Below, one piece after another: positions 56,628 to 64,000 of a DNA stretch of 64,000 bases; the first letter of the stretch is position 1, and each line of letters starts with the position of its first letter. Location: NCBI RefSeq assembly GCF_014076495.1, contig NZ_CP043575.1, positions 1,302,001-1,366,000 on the forward strand. Direction: 5' to 3'. Under the pieces are notes generated by a model, which was not told where the DNA came from, did no database searches, and saw nothing but the letters and a program-made list of their open reading frames with translations. The stretch is from Comamonas koreensis (GTDB taxonomy: Bacteria; Pseudomonadota; Gammaproteobacteria; Burkholderiales; Burkholderiaceae_C). Position numbers and translations under genes: made by a program.

Positions 56628-56809
56628 GGCAGAAACACGAAATGCGGGTGCATACAGGGCCCGCAGCCCTGAGGCGCGGCACCAGCCTGTCGCATCAGCA
56701 GCAGAGGAAAGAGCGGATCAGGTAGTATAGGCGACCACTGTTTTACCAATGCCACAAGAGTCGCCAACCCCGGTTGGGCTGCGCCGCATGCCGGTTCCGG
56801 TCTCGGTCC

Positions 56810-56833
56810 AGCCGCCTGTTTGAGCGGCTTTTT
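56810..56833 (+). terminator. terminator-like hairpin in the leader of the GT2 gene
   Basis: Stem AGCCGC / GCGGCT with 8-base loop and TTTTT, 14 bp before the GT2 start at 56848. No plus-strand gene lies upstream in the divergent spacer, so there is no transcript for it to end except the GT2 operon's own. An earlier hairpin CCAACC-cc-GGTTGG at 56764-56777 precedes it. Candidate attenuator; weak stem, so moderate confidence. Confidence 0.5.
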
Positions 56834-56847
56834 GCAATGTGCCCTCT

Positions 56848-57885
56848 ATGTCTCCTGCTGTTTCCATCGTCGTCCCCATCTACAACGAGTTCGACAATCT
56901 GATCACCCTGGTCGACCGGATTGACGCGGCCATGCGCTCGCAGCCGCTGAGCTATGAGCTGATTGCCGTGGACGATGGCTCCAAGGACGACAGCGCCAAG
57001 CGCCTGCTGGAGCTGGCTGCCACGCGCCCCTGGCTGCGCCCGGTGATCCTGGCGCGCAACTACGGTCAGTCCAGCGCGCTGCAGGCCGGTTTTGACCGCG
57101 TGCAGGGCCGCTATGTGGTGACCCTGGATGCCGACCTGCAAAACGAGCCCGATGACATCCCCCTGCTGCTCAACCGCCTGGAGACCGACCCGAGCGTGGA
57201 CATGGTCTCGGGCTGGCGCAAGGACCGCCAGGATGCGGCCATCTCGCGCAAGCTGCCCTCCAAGATTGCCAACCGTTTGATCTCCAACGCCACCGGCGTG
57301 CAGCTGCACGACTATGGCTGCGCGCTCAAGGCCTACCGCCGCCACATCATTGACCGCGTGCACCTCTACGGCGAGCTGCACCGCTTCATCCCGTCGCTGG
57401 CGCGCGATGCCGGTGCCCGCATCACCGAGGTGCCGGTGCGCCACCATGCCCGCACGGCGGGGGTTTCCAAGTACGGCATTGACCGCACCTTCCGCGTGAT
57501 TCTGGATTTGATCCTGATGGTGTTCCTGATGCGCTACCGCCAGCGTCCGCTGCACGCCTTTGGCGGCCTGGGCCTGTGGCTGGCCACGCCAGGTTTTCTG
57601 ATCCTGGCCTATTTGTTCATCGTCAAGCTGATGGGTGAGAGCATTGGCGGGCGGCCCTTGCTGATCATTGGCGTGATGCTGGTGCTGATGGGCATGACCT
57701 TTGTTGCTGCCGGCCTGATCGGGGAGCTGCTGACGCGCATCTACTACGAGTCGGGCGGTGGCCGCCAGTACTATGCGGACGACTATGTGATCGACGAGAC
57801 GGGCGACGCCCCCCGCATGGTGCGCCTGGACGCCCATGCCGGCCGTATGCCAAGCGTGCAGCCCGCTGCCGCTCCGAGTCTTTAA
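56848..57885 (+). CDS. GT2 polyprenyl-phosphate glycosyltransferase (ArnC/RgtE/DPM-like)
   Basis: A 345-residue enzyme joining a nucleotide sugar to undecaprenyl phosphate. ATG at 56848 begins MSPAVSIVVPIYNEFDNLIT; a GTG nine bases before is possible. Catalytic motifs: AVDDGSKDDSAKRLLELAAT near residue 47, LARNYGQSSALQAGFDRVQG, and VTLDADLQNEPDDIPLLLNR (DxD type) near 92. Two C-terminal helices at about 235-258 and 269-292 anchor it in the membrane. Layout matches ArnC (L-Ara4N) and RgtE (GalA). Given neighbours, UDP-GalA or UDP-GlcA is the likely donor. 11 bp before the next gene, so co-transcribed. Confidence 0.88.
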   Translation: MSPAVSIVVPIYNEFDNLITLVDRIDAAMRSQPLSYELIAVDDGSKDDSAKRLLELAATRPWLRPVILARNYGQSSALQAGFDRVQGRYVVTLDADLQNEPDDIPLLLNRLETDPSVDMVSGWRKDRQDAAISRKLPSKIANRLISNATGVQLHDYGCALKAYRRHIIDRVHLYGELHRFIPSLARDAGARITEVPVRHHARTAGVSKYGIDRTFRVILDLILMVFLMRYRQRPLHAFGGLGLWLATPGFLILAYLFIVKLMGESIGGRPLLIIGVMLVLMGMTFVAAGLIGELLTRIYYESGGGRQYYADDYVIDETGDAPRMVRLDAHAGRMPSVQPAAAPSL

Positions 57886-57896
57886 GCGCCCCTGGT

Positions 57897-58850
57897 GTGA
57901 ACCGTACACAAAAAGCCTGCATCAAGGCCTTGTGTGGCGCCGCGTTGCTCGGCGCCGTGGCCTACTTTGCCGACCCTGCTGCTCTCTGGGCCCGGCTGCG
58001 TGCGGCCGATGGGCGCTGGCTGCTGGCGGGGCTGGCGGCGGCCATCGCATCGAACGTGGTCTCTGCCTGGCGCTGGCGCGCGCTGGCGCAGTGGCTGGGC
58101 GCGCCGATGCACTGGCCCGATGCGCTGCGCTGGTATTTCCAGGCCATTGGCCTCAATGCGCTGCTGCCCGGCGCTGTGGTGGGTGGCGATGTCTACCGCG
58201 CCGTGGTGCTGCAGCGCAGTGGCCAGGGCAAGGCCGCCGCTTCGCTGTCGGTCCTACTGGACCGTTTCAGCGGCCTGTGGATGCTCTGCGCCATCGGTGC
58301 CATCGGCGCGGCGCTCTCCGCCAACGCCTTGGCGCCCGTACTGCATATTTCTCCAGCGGCGCTGCAGGCTTTGATGCTGCTGGGCACCATCGTCTGGATC
58401 GCTCTGCCCTGGCTGCTGCTGTGGTGGCTGGGCCGGCGCCAGGCGGCCAGCCTGCCGGGCTGGTTGCAGCCCTTGCTGCAGGCCGCTGCGCGGCCGGACT
58501 TCAACCGCCAGATGCTGGTACAGGCGGGCTCTTCTGCGCTGGTGCAGCTGCTGTCTGCCGCTGCCCTGGCGCTGGGCGGGCTGGCGCTGGGCATTCATCT
58601 CGACCTGGCCGCCTGGGCCTTTGCGATGGCGCCCATTTTTCTGATGGCGGCCTTGCCGGTCAGCGTGGGCGGCTGGGGCACGCGTGAAGCGGCCAGTGCC
58701 GCGGCCTTGGCGCCCTTTGGCGTGCCAGCGGCCTTGGCCGTCGGCGTGGGGCTGATCTATGGCGTGTATGCGCTGGTGCAGGGCGCGCTGGGCGCTGTGG
58801 CCTTTGGCCTGCCCAGCCGGCGCGAGCGCGAGGCGGATGCAGCATCCTGA
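57897..58850 (+). CDS. LPTA/UPF0104-type membrane protein, putative flippase
   Basis: A 317-residue membrane protein with seven to eight helices, of the lysylphosphatidylglycerol synthase transmembrane-region superfamily (UPF0104). Start GTG at 57897. Family patterns: RWLLAGLAAAIASNVVSAWR near residue 40-59, WYFQAIGLNALLPGAVVGGD near 83, SLSVLLDRFSGLWMLCAIGA, and LPVSVGGWGTREAASAAALA near 245. Members are proposed to move lipids or lipid-linked sugars across the membrane. Next to the GT2 enzyme it may flip the polyprenyl-phosphate sugar to the periplasm for the GT39-like enzyme; this is inference. Confidence 0.85.
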   Translation: MNRTQKACIKALCGAALLGAVAYFADPAALWARLRAADGRWLLAGLAAAIASNVVSAWRWRALAQWLGAPMHWPDALRWYFQAIGLNALLPGAVVGGDVYRAVVLQRSGQGKAAASLSVLLDRFSGLWMLCAIGAIGAALSANALAPVLHISPAALQALMLLGTIVWIALPWLLLWWLGRRQAASLPGWLQPLLQAAARPDFNRQMLVQAGSSALVQLLSAAALALGGLALGIHLDLAAWAFAMAPIFLMAALPVSVGGWGTREAASAAALAPFGVPAALAVGVGLIYGVYALVQGALGAVAFGLPSRREREADAAS

Positions 58851-58880
58851 ATCCTGCGCGTCCTGATGATTGCGCCCAAG

Positions 58881-58911
58881 AAAAAAGCAAGTCCGCAGAC
58901 TTGCTTTTTTT
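58881..58911. terminator. bidirectional intrinsic terminator
   Basis: AAAAAAGCAAGTC-cgca-GACTTGCTTTTTTT between convergent genes. Confidence 0.94.
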
Positions 58912-58947
58912 GTGCCCAAGGCCTGCGCACAGGCCCTTGGACGGTCT

Positions 58948-60396
58948 TTACACGGCGGTAATCGACACGGCCTTGGAGTTCAGGTAAGCCTCCATGGCTT
59001 CGGGGCCGCCTTCGCTGCCGTAGCCGGAGTCCTTCACGCCGCCGAAGGGGAACTCGGCCGTTGGCGTGGCCGCCTGGTTGATCCAGACCATGCCCGCTTC
59101 GATCTGGTTGGACAGCAGCTGCACGTTCTTGTACGAACGGGTGTAGGCGTAAGCTGCCAGGCCAAATGGCAGGCGGTTGGCTTCGGTGATCGCGTCTTCA
59201 AGCTTGTCGAAGGTGCGGATCGCGGCGATCGGGCCAAAGGGCTCGTCGTTGAACACCGAGGCGTTCATCGGCACATCGGCCAGGATGGTGGGCGCGAAGA
59301 AGTTGCCTTCGCTGCCTACACGTGCGCCACCGGTGGCAACCTTGGCGCCCTTGGCAGCGGCGTCTTCGACGACCTGGGCCATGGCGGTCAGGCGGCGGGC
59401 ATTGGCCAGCGGGCCCAGGGTGGTGCCGTCCGTCAGGCCATCACCCAGCTTCAGGCTTTCGGCATGCTTGACGAAGGCGCTGACAAAGGCGTCCTTCACA
59501 TCGCGGTGCACCAGGAAACGGGTGGGCGAGATGCAGACCTGGCCGGCATTGCGGAACTTGGCAGCTGCCGTGGCCTTGACGGCCAGTTCCACATCGGCGT
59601 CGTCGGCGACGATCACCGGGGCATGGCCGCCCAGCTCCATGGTCACGCGCTTCATGTGGGCGCCGGCCAGCGCGGCCAGCTGCTTGCCCACCACGGTCGA
59701 GCCGGTGAAGGTCACCTTGCGGATGATCGGGTGCGGGATCAGGTACTCGGAGATCTCCGAAGGCGAGCCAAACAGCAGACCCAGCACGCCCTTGGGTAGG
59801 CCGGCATCGACAAAGCACTGCAGCAGCGCAGCAGGCGAGGCGGGGGTTTCTTCTGGGGCCTTCACCAGGAAGGAGCAACCGGTGCCCAGTGCCGCGCCCA
59901 ACTTGCGCACCACCTGGTTGACAGGGAAGTTCCAGGGCGTGAATGCGGCGATGGGGCCGACCGGCTCCTTGATCACCAGCTGCTGCACATTGGGCACGCG
60001 GGCGGGCACGATGCGGCCATAGACGCGCAGACCTTCATCGGCAAACCACTCGATGATGCCGGCGCCAGCCAGCACTTCACCCTTGGCTTCGGCAAAGGGC
60101 TTGCCTTGCTCCTGGGTCAGCAGGCGGCCGATCTGCTCGGCGCGCTCACGCAGCAGGCCAGCGGCACGGCGCATGATGTTGGCGCGCTCGATCGCGGGGG
60201 TGGCACGCCAGACCAGGAAACCCGCCTGGGCGGCTTCCAGTGCACGGTCCATGTCTTTCTTGGTAGCGTGGGCCACCTTGCCGATGGGCTTGCCCGTGGC
60301 GGGGTTCACCACATCGATGGTCTTGCCGTCGGAGGCATCGCACCATTCGTTGTTGATCAGCAGTCGGGTATCCGGATATGCAGTGGTCATTGCCAT
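58948..60396 (-). CDS. gabD: NAD(P)-dependent succinate-semialdehyde dehydrogenase family protein
   Basis: A 482-residue aldehyde dehydrogenase. [20 protein letters not shown] at the start; cofactor segment [20 protein letters not shown] near 150; catalytic Glu in [20 protein letters not shown] near 255 and catalytic Cys in [20 protein letters not shown] near 289. Closest in pattern to succinate-semialdehyde dehydrogenases, but other aldehydes are possible. Start ATG 60396 has AAGGA just upstream; ATG 60390 also fits. Stands alone, closed by the terminator at 58881. Confidence 0.87.
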   Translation of the reverse strand: MAMTTAYPDTRLLINNEWCDASDGKTIDVVNPATGKPIGKVAHATKKDMDRALEAAQAGFLVWRATPAIERANIMRRAAGLLRERAEQIGRLLTQEQGKPFAEAKGEVLAGAGIIEWFADEGLRVYGRIVPARVPNVQQLVIKEPVGPIAAFTPWNFPVNQVVRKLGAALGTGCSFLVKAPEETPASPAALLQCFVDAGLPKGVLGLLFGSPSEISEYLIPHPIIRKVTFTGSTVVGKQLAALAGAHMKRVTMELGGHAPVIVADDADVELAVKATAAAKFRNAGQVCISPTRFLVHRDVKDAFVSAFVKHAESLKLGDGLTDGTTLGPLANARRLTAMAQVVEDAAAKGAKVATGGARVGSEGNFFAPTILADVPMNASVFNDEPFGPIAAIRTFDKLEDAITEANRLPFGLAAYAYTRSYKNVQLLSNQIEAGMVWINQAATPTAEFPFGGVKDSGYGSEGGPEAMEAYLNSKAVSITAV

Positions 60397-60684
60397 TTTT
60401 CCTTGCGTGTCTTGGAGGTATCCAGTGGTCGGGCCGTCGCGCGCAGCCGATGGATGGCTGCGGGCGAACAGCTGTAAATCCTAACCGTTCATGCCGGTGT
60501 GCGTAGTCGCGCACGGCAATTTCGACATGCTGGGGCGGGCATGTACCGGATTTCTCCACAATAGAGCCGCAGGCCCGTGGTAAAACATGGGGTTTGCCGC
60601 GCGGGCAGCGTTGTTGCGCCGCGCCCTGTGCACGCCAGGGCGGCCTGGGCCGCACCACCATGAGACTTTTGGAAGCTTCAGACC

Positions 60685-61116
60685 ATGCCATTGATCCGTA
60701 CCAGTTCTGCCGTTGTCACCGTTCTTGCCGCACTGCTGGCAGGGTGCGCTACCAATGCGCCGGCTCCCACGCCTGATGCTGGCGCTGCTGCGACCACGGC
60801 CCCTGCCGCCAACGCGGCCCCTGCAGCGGCCGGCTGCGCAGGCAATGCCTGCGACTCGGCGCCCCAGCTGTTGACCGGTGCATCGCCCCGCTTCCCCTAC
60901 CCCGCAGGCGCCCAGCCACAACCGGCCAGCGTGCGCGTGCAGTTCGTCGTCGACACCGATGGTGCGGTGAGCGATGTGAAGACCTTGACCACCACCTCCC
61001 GCGATATGGCCACCGAGGTGGAGCGCGCGGTGCGCCAGTGGAAGTACCGCCCCGCGATGAAGAACAACCAGCCGATGAAGGTCATCCTGCAGCAGCAGTT
61101 CGACTTCAAGCCCTGA
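60685..61116 (+). CDS. TonB C-terminal-domain lipoprotein
   Basis: A 143-residue lipoprotein. MPLIRTSSAVVTVLAALLAGC gives a lipobox Cys at 21, then an Ala/Pro-rich linker and a TonB-C-like domain: PASVRVQFVVDTDGAVSDVK near 80 and DMATEVERAVRQWKYRPAMK, ending with PMKVILQQQFDFKP. Unlike TonB it has no long membrane-spanning N-terminus or Pro-Lys/Glu rod, so it is unlikely to energise transporters in the normal way. ATG at 60685. A long hairpin terminator follows at 61149. Confidence 0.86.
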   Translation: MPLIRTSSAVVTVLAALLAGCATNAPAPTPDAGAAATTAPAANAAPAAAGCAGNACDSAPQLLTGASPRFPYPAGAQPQPASVRVQFVVDTDGAVSDVKTLTTTSRDMATEVERAVRQWKYRPAMKNNQPMKVILQQQFDFKP

Positions 61117-61148
61117 GACAGACCGCGCTTTCGCGCGTTCTGCACGAC

Positions 61149-61186
61149 AAAACGCCCGCTGCACCTGAAGTGCCGCGGGCGTTTTT
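61149..61186 (+). terminator. intrinsic terminator
   Basis: Stem AAAACGCCCGC / GCGGGCGTTTT with an inner GCAC-ctgaa-GTGC hairpin and a T-run. On the other strand it could also serve the convergent HAD gene. Confidence 0.9.
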
Positions 61187-61221
61187 GCAGTGGAGGAGCG
61201 ATCAGTTTGTAGGCGAGGCGC

Positions 61222-62004
61222 TTACTTCAGCGCGCAGATGCGCTCGGCCAGCTCGATAAAGCCAGCGCCGCGCTCGCCACGCGTCACATAGCGCGGCAGG
61301 TGCTGCAGCTGGGGCACAAAGCGCGCGATATTGGCCACGCCAAAGCTGTTGTCGAAGTGCTGGAACATCAGCTGGTCGTTGGTGGAGTCGCCGATATAGC
61401 ACCACTGGCCGATTTCCGCGTCGAGATTGCGCCCAAACAAGGTCTTGACGATCCAGCGCGCGCCTTCGAGCTTGTTGTGCCCGCCAAACCAGCCATTGAT
61501 GTGGATGGAGCTGACGGTGGCATTCATGCCGGCCGCCTGCATCAGCGCCACGCAGCGGTCGATATCGGTCTGCGGCATCTGCGTGAACTCGCTGTGGTCC
61601 ACCGCAATGTCGCATTCGCGCCCGGCCGAATCGGTGGCGCGCTGCGCCCCCGGCACCGTTTGCTCGATCTGCGTGAGCACTGCCTGCATCTTGGCAAAGT
61701 TGGCCATGCGCGTGGCCTCGTCCTGCTGGTAGAGCTTGTCCAGCCCGCCGCTGGCATTGCGGCGCAGCGCCACGGCACCGTTCTCCGCCACGATCGCGTC
61801 GACCGGCCAGGCGGCAGCAAAAGGCTCGCTCCAGCCCACTGGGCGGCCGGTGATGGGAATCACCGCCAGTCCCTGGGCCTTGAGGGCAGCGATGGCCTGC
61901 ACCACGTTGTCAGGGACGGCGCCCTCTGTTGTCAGGGTGTCGTCGATATCGGTCAGCAGGCCGAGGATGGGGGCAGTCGGCTGCCATTGGGTCAGAGCTA
62001 GCAT
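61222..62004 (-). CDS. HAD-superfamily phosphatase (type IIB, sugar-phosphatase-like)
   Basis: A 260-residue phosphatase. Motif I GLLTDIDDTLTTEGAVPDNV near residue 14-33 (DxD), motif II IPITGRPVGW near 50, a cap domain with DIAVDHSEFTQMPQTDIDRC, and motif III-IV CYIGDSTNDQLMFQHFDNSF near 203. This is the type IIB pattern of mannosyl-3-phosphoglycerate, sucrose and trehalose phosphatases; the substrate is not certain. Cytosolic. ATG at 62004, 21 bp after the acyltransferase stop, possibly co-transcribed. Confidence 0.86.
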   Translation of the reverse strand: MLALTQWQPTAPILGLLTDIDDTLTTEGAVPDNVVQAIAALKAQGLAVIPITGRPVGWSEPFAAAWPVDAIVAENGAVALRRNASGGLDKLYQQDEATRMANFAKMQAVLTQIEQTVPGAQRATDSAGRECDIAVDHSEFTQMPQTDIDRCVALMQAAGMNATVSSIHINGWFGGHNKLEGARWIVKTLFGRNLDAEIGQWCYIGDSTNDQLMFQHFDNSFGVANIARFVPQLQHLPRYVTRGERGAGFIELAERICALK

Positions 62005-62025
62005 AGAGAGGGGAACAGCGAGAGG

Positions 62026-63042
62026 TCAGCGTAAAAAACGTTTGAGGCGAAGGGTGGGCGCTTCTACCAGCTGCCAGGACAGCCAGCCGGCCAGCAAGGT
62101 CAGTGTGGCCACCAGCACCAGACTGCTGGAAAAACCGAGTTCGGGCCAGAGATGGCGAACCGTTTGCTGGATGGGAAAGGCGTACAGATAAACCCCGTAC
62201 GATACATCACCCCAGCCTCCTGCGTGGCGAAGCACTGGCCAGGACAGGGTGCCCACCCCCACAAGAACAGCGGGCAGAAACAGCAGCAACGCCGAATAGG
62301 CAAAGCCGAAAGCCCACAATAGCCCGCCGGCAGCACAGGCAGCAGTGCAGCAAGCGAAGCGATGGCGCAGAAACCAGCCGTTGACCGTGGCGATCAGCGA
62401 CCCAAAGACAAAATAGGCAGGAAACTCCCACCAGTGGGTCATGACGCCCCGCAGGTCCATGGTCATCTGGGTCAGGAACCACAGCAGGTAGGCCAGGCAG
62501 CAGCAAGCCCATACCCAACGCCAGCGCAACAAGCCCAAAGTTCCGGCTGCCGCCAGTGCGGCATAGCAGCTCACCTCCATGGGAATGGTCCACAGGGAAC
62601 CGTTGACGGTGTTGGGATAAGTATTGGCTGCAAAAACATCAGGCAGGTTAAAGCGAATATCAAGCAGTAGGTTGTGCAGGTAGTTCCAGGTCATGGGATG
62701 GCAGAAGTACTCGCGTAGCGGCAGGGTGGTAATGCTGGGGCCCAGCACCAGCATCGCCAACAGCACCACGGTGGCTAAGGCAGGCCAGATACGCAGCGCT
62801 CGCTTGGCGCAAAACGCCCACAGGCGCGGTTGGGAAAACCAGCTGATCGTCACCAGGTAGCCGCTGATGACAAAGAAAGCCATGACAGCTACGCCGCCAA
62901 TCATTGCCACATTCATCCAGCTGGGCGGCACGGTAGCGGTCACCGGGTAATGGTGGCTGAACAACACGGCGAAAGCGGCCACTAGGCGCAATGCGTCAAA
63001 ATTGTTGGCCTTGTGCAGGCGCTGCGGTTCTATGCGTTCCAT
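62026..63042 (-). CDS. acyltransferase 3 family membrane protein
   Basis: A 338-residue integral membrane acyltransferase (OafA/YrhL-type) with about ten helices. Start: NNFDALRLVAAFAVLFSHHY near residue 13-32, including the conserved R and H-H; then VAMIGGVAVMAFFVISGYLV with the F-F-x-(I/V)-S-G-(F/Y) motif, and SLWTIPMEVSCYAALAAAGT with the E in WxxxxE. Such enzymes O-acetylate surface polysaccharides or lipids. It is next to remnants of a gtrA-type gene, so the region may be a decayed surface-glycan locus. Confidence 0.9.
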   Translation of the reverse strand: MERIEPQRLHKANNFDALRLVAAFAVLFSHHYPVTATVPPSWMNVAMIGGVAVMAFFVISGYLVTISWFSQPRLWAFCAKRALRIWPALATVVLLAMLVLGPSITTLPLREYFCHPMTWNYLHNLLLDIRFNLPDVFAANTYPNTVNGSLWTIPMEVSCYAALAAAGTLGLLRWRWVWACCCLAYLLWFLTQMTMDLRGVMTHWWEFPAYFVFGSLIATVNGWFLRHRFACCTAACAAGGLLWAFGFAYSALLLFLPAVLVGVGTLSWPVLRHAGGWGDVSYGVYLYAFPIQQTVRHLWPELGFSSSLVLVATLTLLAGWLSWQLVEAPTLRLKRFLR

Positions 63043-63115
63043 ATTCTCTAGAGTTTTCTAATTGTTTCACAGCCTGCATGCCGCACGCATTGGCGTTATG
63101 GCTGCCCAGCCTGCA

Positions 63116-63484
63116 TCAGTGCTCTTGGCTCTGGCGGTACAACAGCCGGGTCATGCTCAGGTAATTCACTGTCATCGCGAACAAGATGCCCGTAGCCACC
63201 TACAGAATCAGCCACAACGGGCCTTGGGGAAAGGTCCAGGCCAGCAACGAATAGACCGCAATGTTGACAGCACCGCCGCCCAGCATCAGCCCCAGATAGC
63301 GCAGGTACTCGGTCAGCAGGCTGCCGCTGGTGTTGCGTCCCGCAAAGGAGATATTGCGGTTGATCAGCCAGGTGGTAGTGGCCGCGAGCCAGAACGATAC
63401 GGCCCGTGCTGCATACACCCCCAGCACATCTCGCACGACATCAACCACAAAGGCGAGCGAGCCGGCAATCAGGAACCAGAGCAC
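63116..63484 (-). pseudogene. gtrA-like membrane protein, broken by an amber stop and a likely internal deletion
   Basis: GtrA family (O-antigen glycosylation, proposed flippase of polyprenyl-phosphate glucose). From the GTG at 63484 the frame reads LWFLIAGSLAFVVDVV, then VYAARAVSFWLAATTTWLIN, RNISF, YLRYLGLMLGGGAVNIAVYS, WTFPQGPLWLIL and a TAG at 63200-63202. Beyond it the same frame continues with VATGILFAMTVNYLSMTRLL to a TGA at 63116-63118, which is the normal GtrA ending. The first loop between helices is about ten residues shorter than usual. So the gene probably no longer makes a complete four-helix protein, unless amber is read through. No start with a ribosome site is visible. Confidence 0.75.
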
Positions 63485-63687
63485 CGAGCGTTTGATCTTC
63501 GCATCACTTGCTCGGTGTGTTGGTCACAGAAGCCCAATAGCAAACTGCTTGATCTCGCGCCGCGTAAAGGTGATGGCTTACAGGCTCAAGCAGATCGGTC
63601 GCAAAACATAGCGCGCCATTAACAGCGGATAGCGATTTTTATCTACGCAATCATCCGGGATGCGACAGTGAGGCTGAGCTTCGGCGA
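63485..63687. other. gene-free remnant region
   Basis: 203 bp with stops in all frames and no ribosome site. On the minus strand there are short protein-like pieces in the phase leading into gtrA (ITFTRREIKQFAIGLL, between TAA and TGA), which suggests decayed coding sequence rather than promoter DNA. GC is lower than in the main part of the window. I cannot name the source gene. Confidence 0.4.
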
Positions 63688-64000
63688 TCACTTAGCGGCT
63701 GGCTTGCAATAAGGCAGAGAAGCAGGATTTTCCATGAGCAGCCGATCGCCTGTCTTTTGATCAACCGTAATCAGGGTCATGCAGCGGGGCATATTCCCTG
63801 AATTTCCCGGAATGGTTAGTCTAAAGCCGTTAAATACTGAGATTAAATTACCAGTGTTGATAGGCAAGTCGGCTCGAGTCATGGTCACCCATTCAATCGG
63901 CTGTGCAGGAGTAGGTTTCACCATGATTTCCATACTGCGTGATGCCAATTCACCCTGCCACCCTCCCCATCCATTGAAAACAACGGCATTAGAATATGTT
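63688..64000 (-). CDS. unknown protein, N-terminus beyond the right edge
   Basis: The frame is open from the TAA at 63688 to the window edge, about 104 codons. Visible part: YSNAVVFNGWGGWQGELASR, then MEIMVKPTPAQPIEWVTMTR, LISVFNGFRLTIPGNSGNMP, CMTLITVDQKTGDRLLMENP and end CKPAAK. Strand-rich, with Gly/Trp-rich beginning; no family recognised. Codon use is less GC-biased than elsewhere, as is frequent in horizontally acquired surface-polysaccharide loci. A TTG at 63948 could be read as a start for an 86-residue protein but the open frame beyond it makes a longer gene more likely. Confidence 0.55.
   Translation of the reverse strand, partial: TYSNAVVFNGWGGWQGELASRSMEIMVKPTPAQPIEWVTMTRADLPINTGNLISVFNGFRLTIPGNSGNMPRCMTLITVDQKTGDRLLMENPASLPYCKPAAK

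Overview
The window is GC-rich, densely packed bacterial chromosome. Features typical of Burkholderiales, most likely Comamonadaceae (Comamonas/Delftia/Acidovorax-like), include orphan Bug-type (TctC-like) solute receptors with twin-arginine signal peptides, a TRAP transporter, DUF4148, DUF2164 and DUF3617 proteins, and a cfa-DUF1365-FAD oxidoreductase cluster. I see no rRNA, tRNA, CRISPR array, phage or transposase gene. Genus and species cannot be fixed from the sequence alone.

Layout. 1-1.7 kb: hemE (cut by the left edge) and a MarR regulator. 1.9-5 kb: Bug receptor, sulfatase, small membrane protein. 5.3-10.1 kb: a five-gene operon of rhodanese, serine O-acetyltransferase (EpsC type), XRE regulator, family 2A encapsulin shell protein, and cysteine desulfurase with a long disordered N-terminal cargo domain. 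It ends in a strong terminator. 10.1-13 kb: DsbD-family protein and a DUF4148 protein on the minus strand. 13.5-18.9 kb: second Bug receptor, a TRAP transporter operon and its divergent LysR regulator. 19.2-23.5 kb: glutamate/aspartate-type ABC transporter (gltIJKL-like) and a second binding protein. 23.6-30 kb: pyrC, DUF3025, htpX, a YXWGXW protein carrying an in-frame palindromic repeat, an outer-membrane barrel candidate and an FAD protein. 30-37 kb: sbcC-sbcD and a cytochrome c-FTR1 iron permease with a Fur-box-like site. 37-46.6 kb: DUF3617 lipoprotein, lipocalin, then a seven-gene operon around cyclopropane synthase with a divergent TetR regulator. 46.6-52.7 kb: ABC exporter, lipoprotein-type asparaginase, mutarotase, amino-acid permease. 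52.7-58.9 kb: two divergent operons (Ugd, UDP-GlcA 4-epimerase, GT39-like; GT2, flippase-like) that together could make, polymerise onto lipid and transfer a uronic acid. 58.9-64 kb: succinate-semialdehyde dehydrogenase, TonB-C lipoprotein, HAD phosphatase, acyltransferase, a broken gtrA and a partial unknown gene.

The most notable system is the encapsulin operon. The desulfurase releases sulfur from cysteine inside a protein shell, EpsC makes the O-acetylserine precursor of cysteine, and the rhodanese can carry the released sulfane sulfur. Family 2A encapsulins of this type are described elsewhere, so the class is known; the gene set and cargo tail here deserve study. The least explained item is a 147-bp near-perfect palindromic element inserted in frame into the start of a lipoprotein gene at 26.7 kb.
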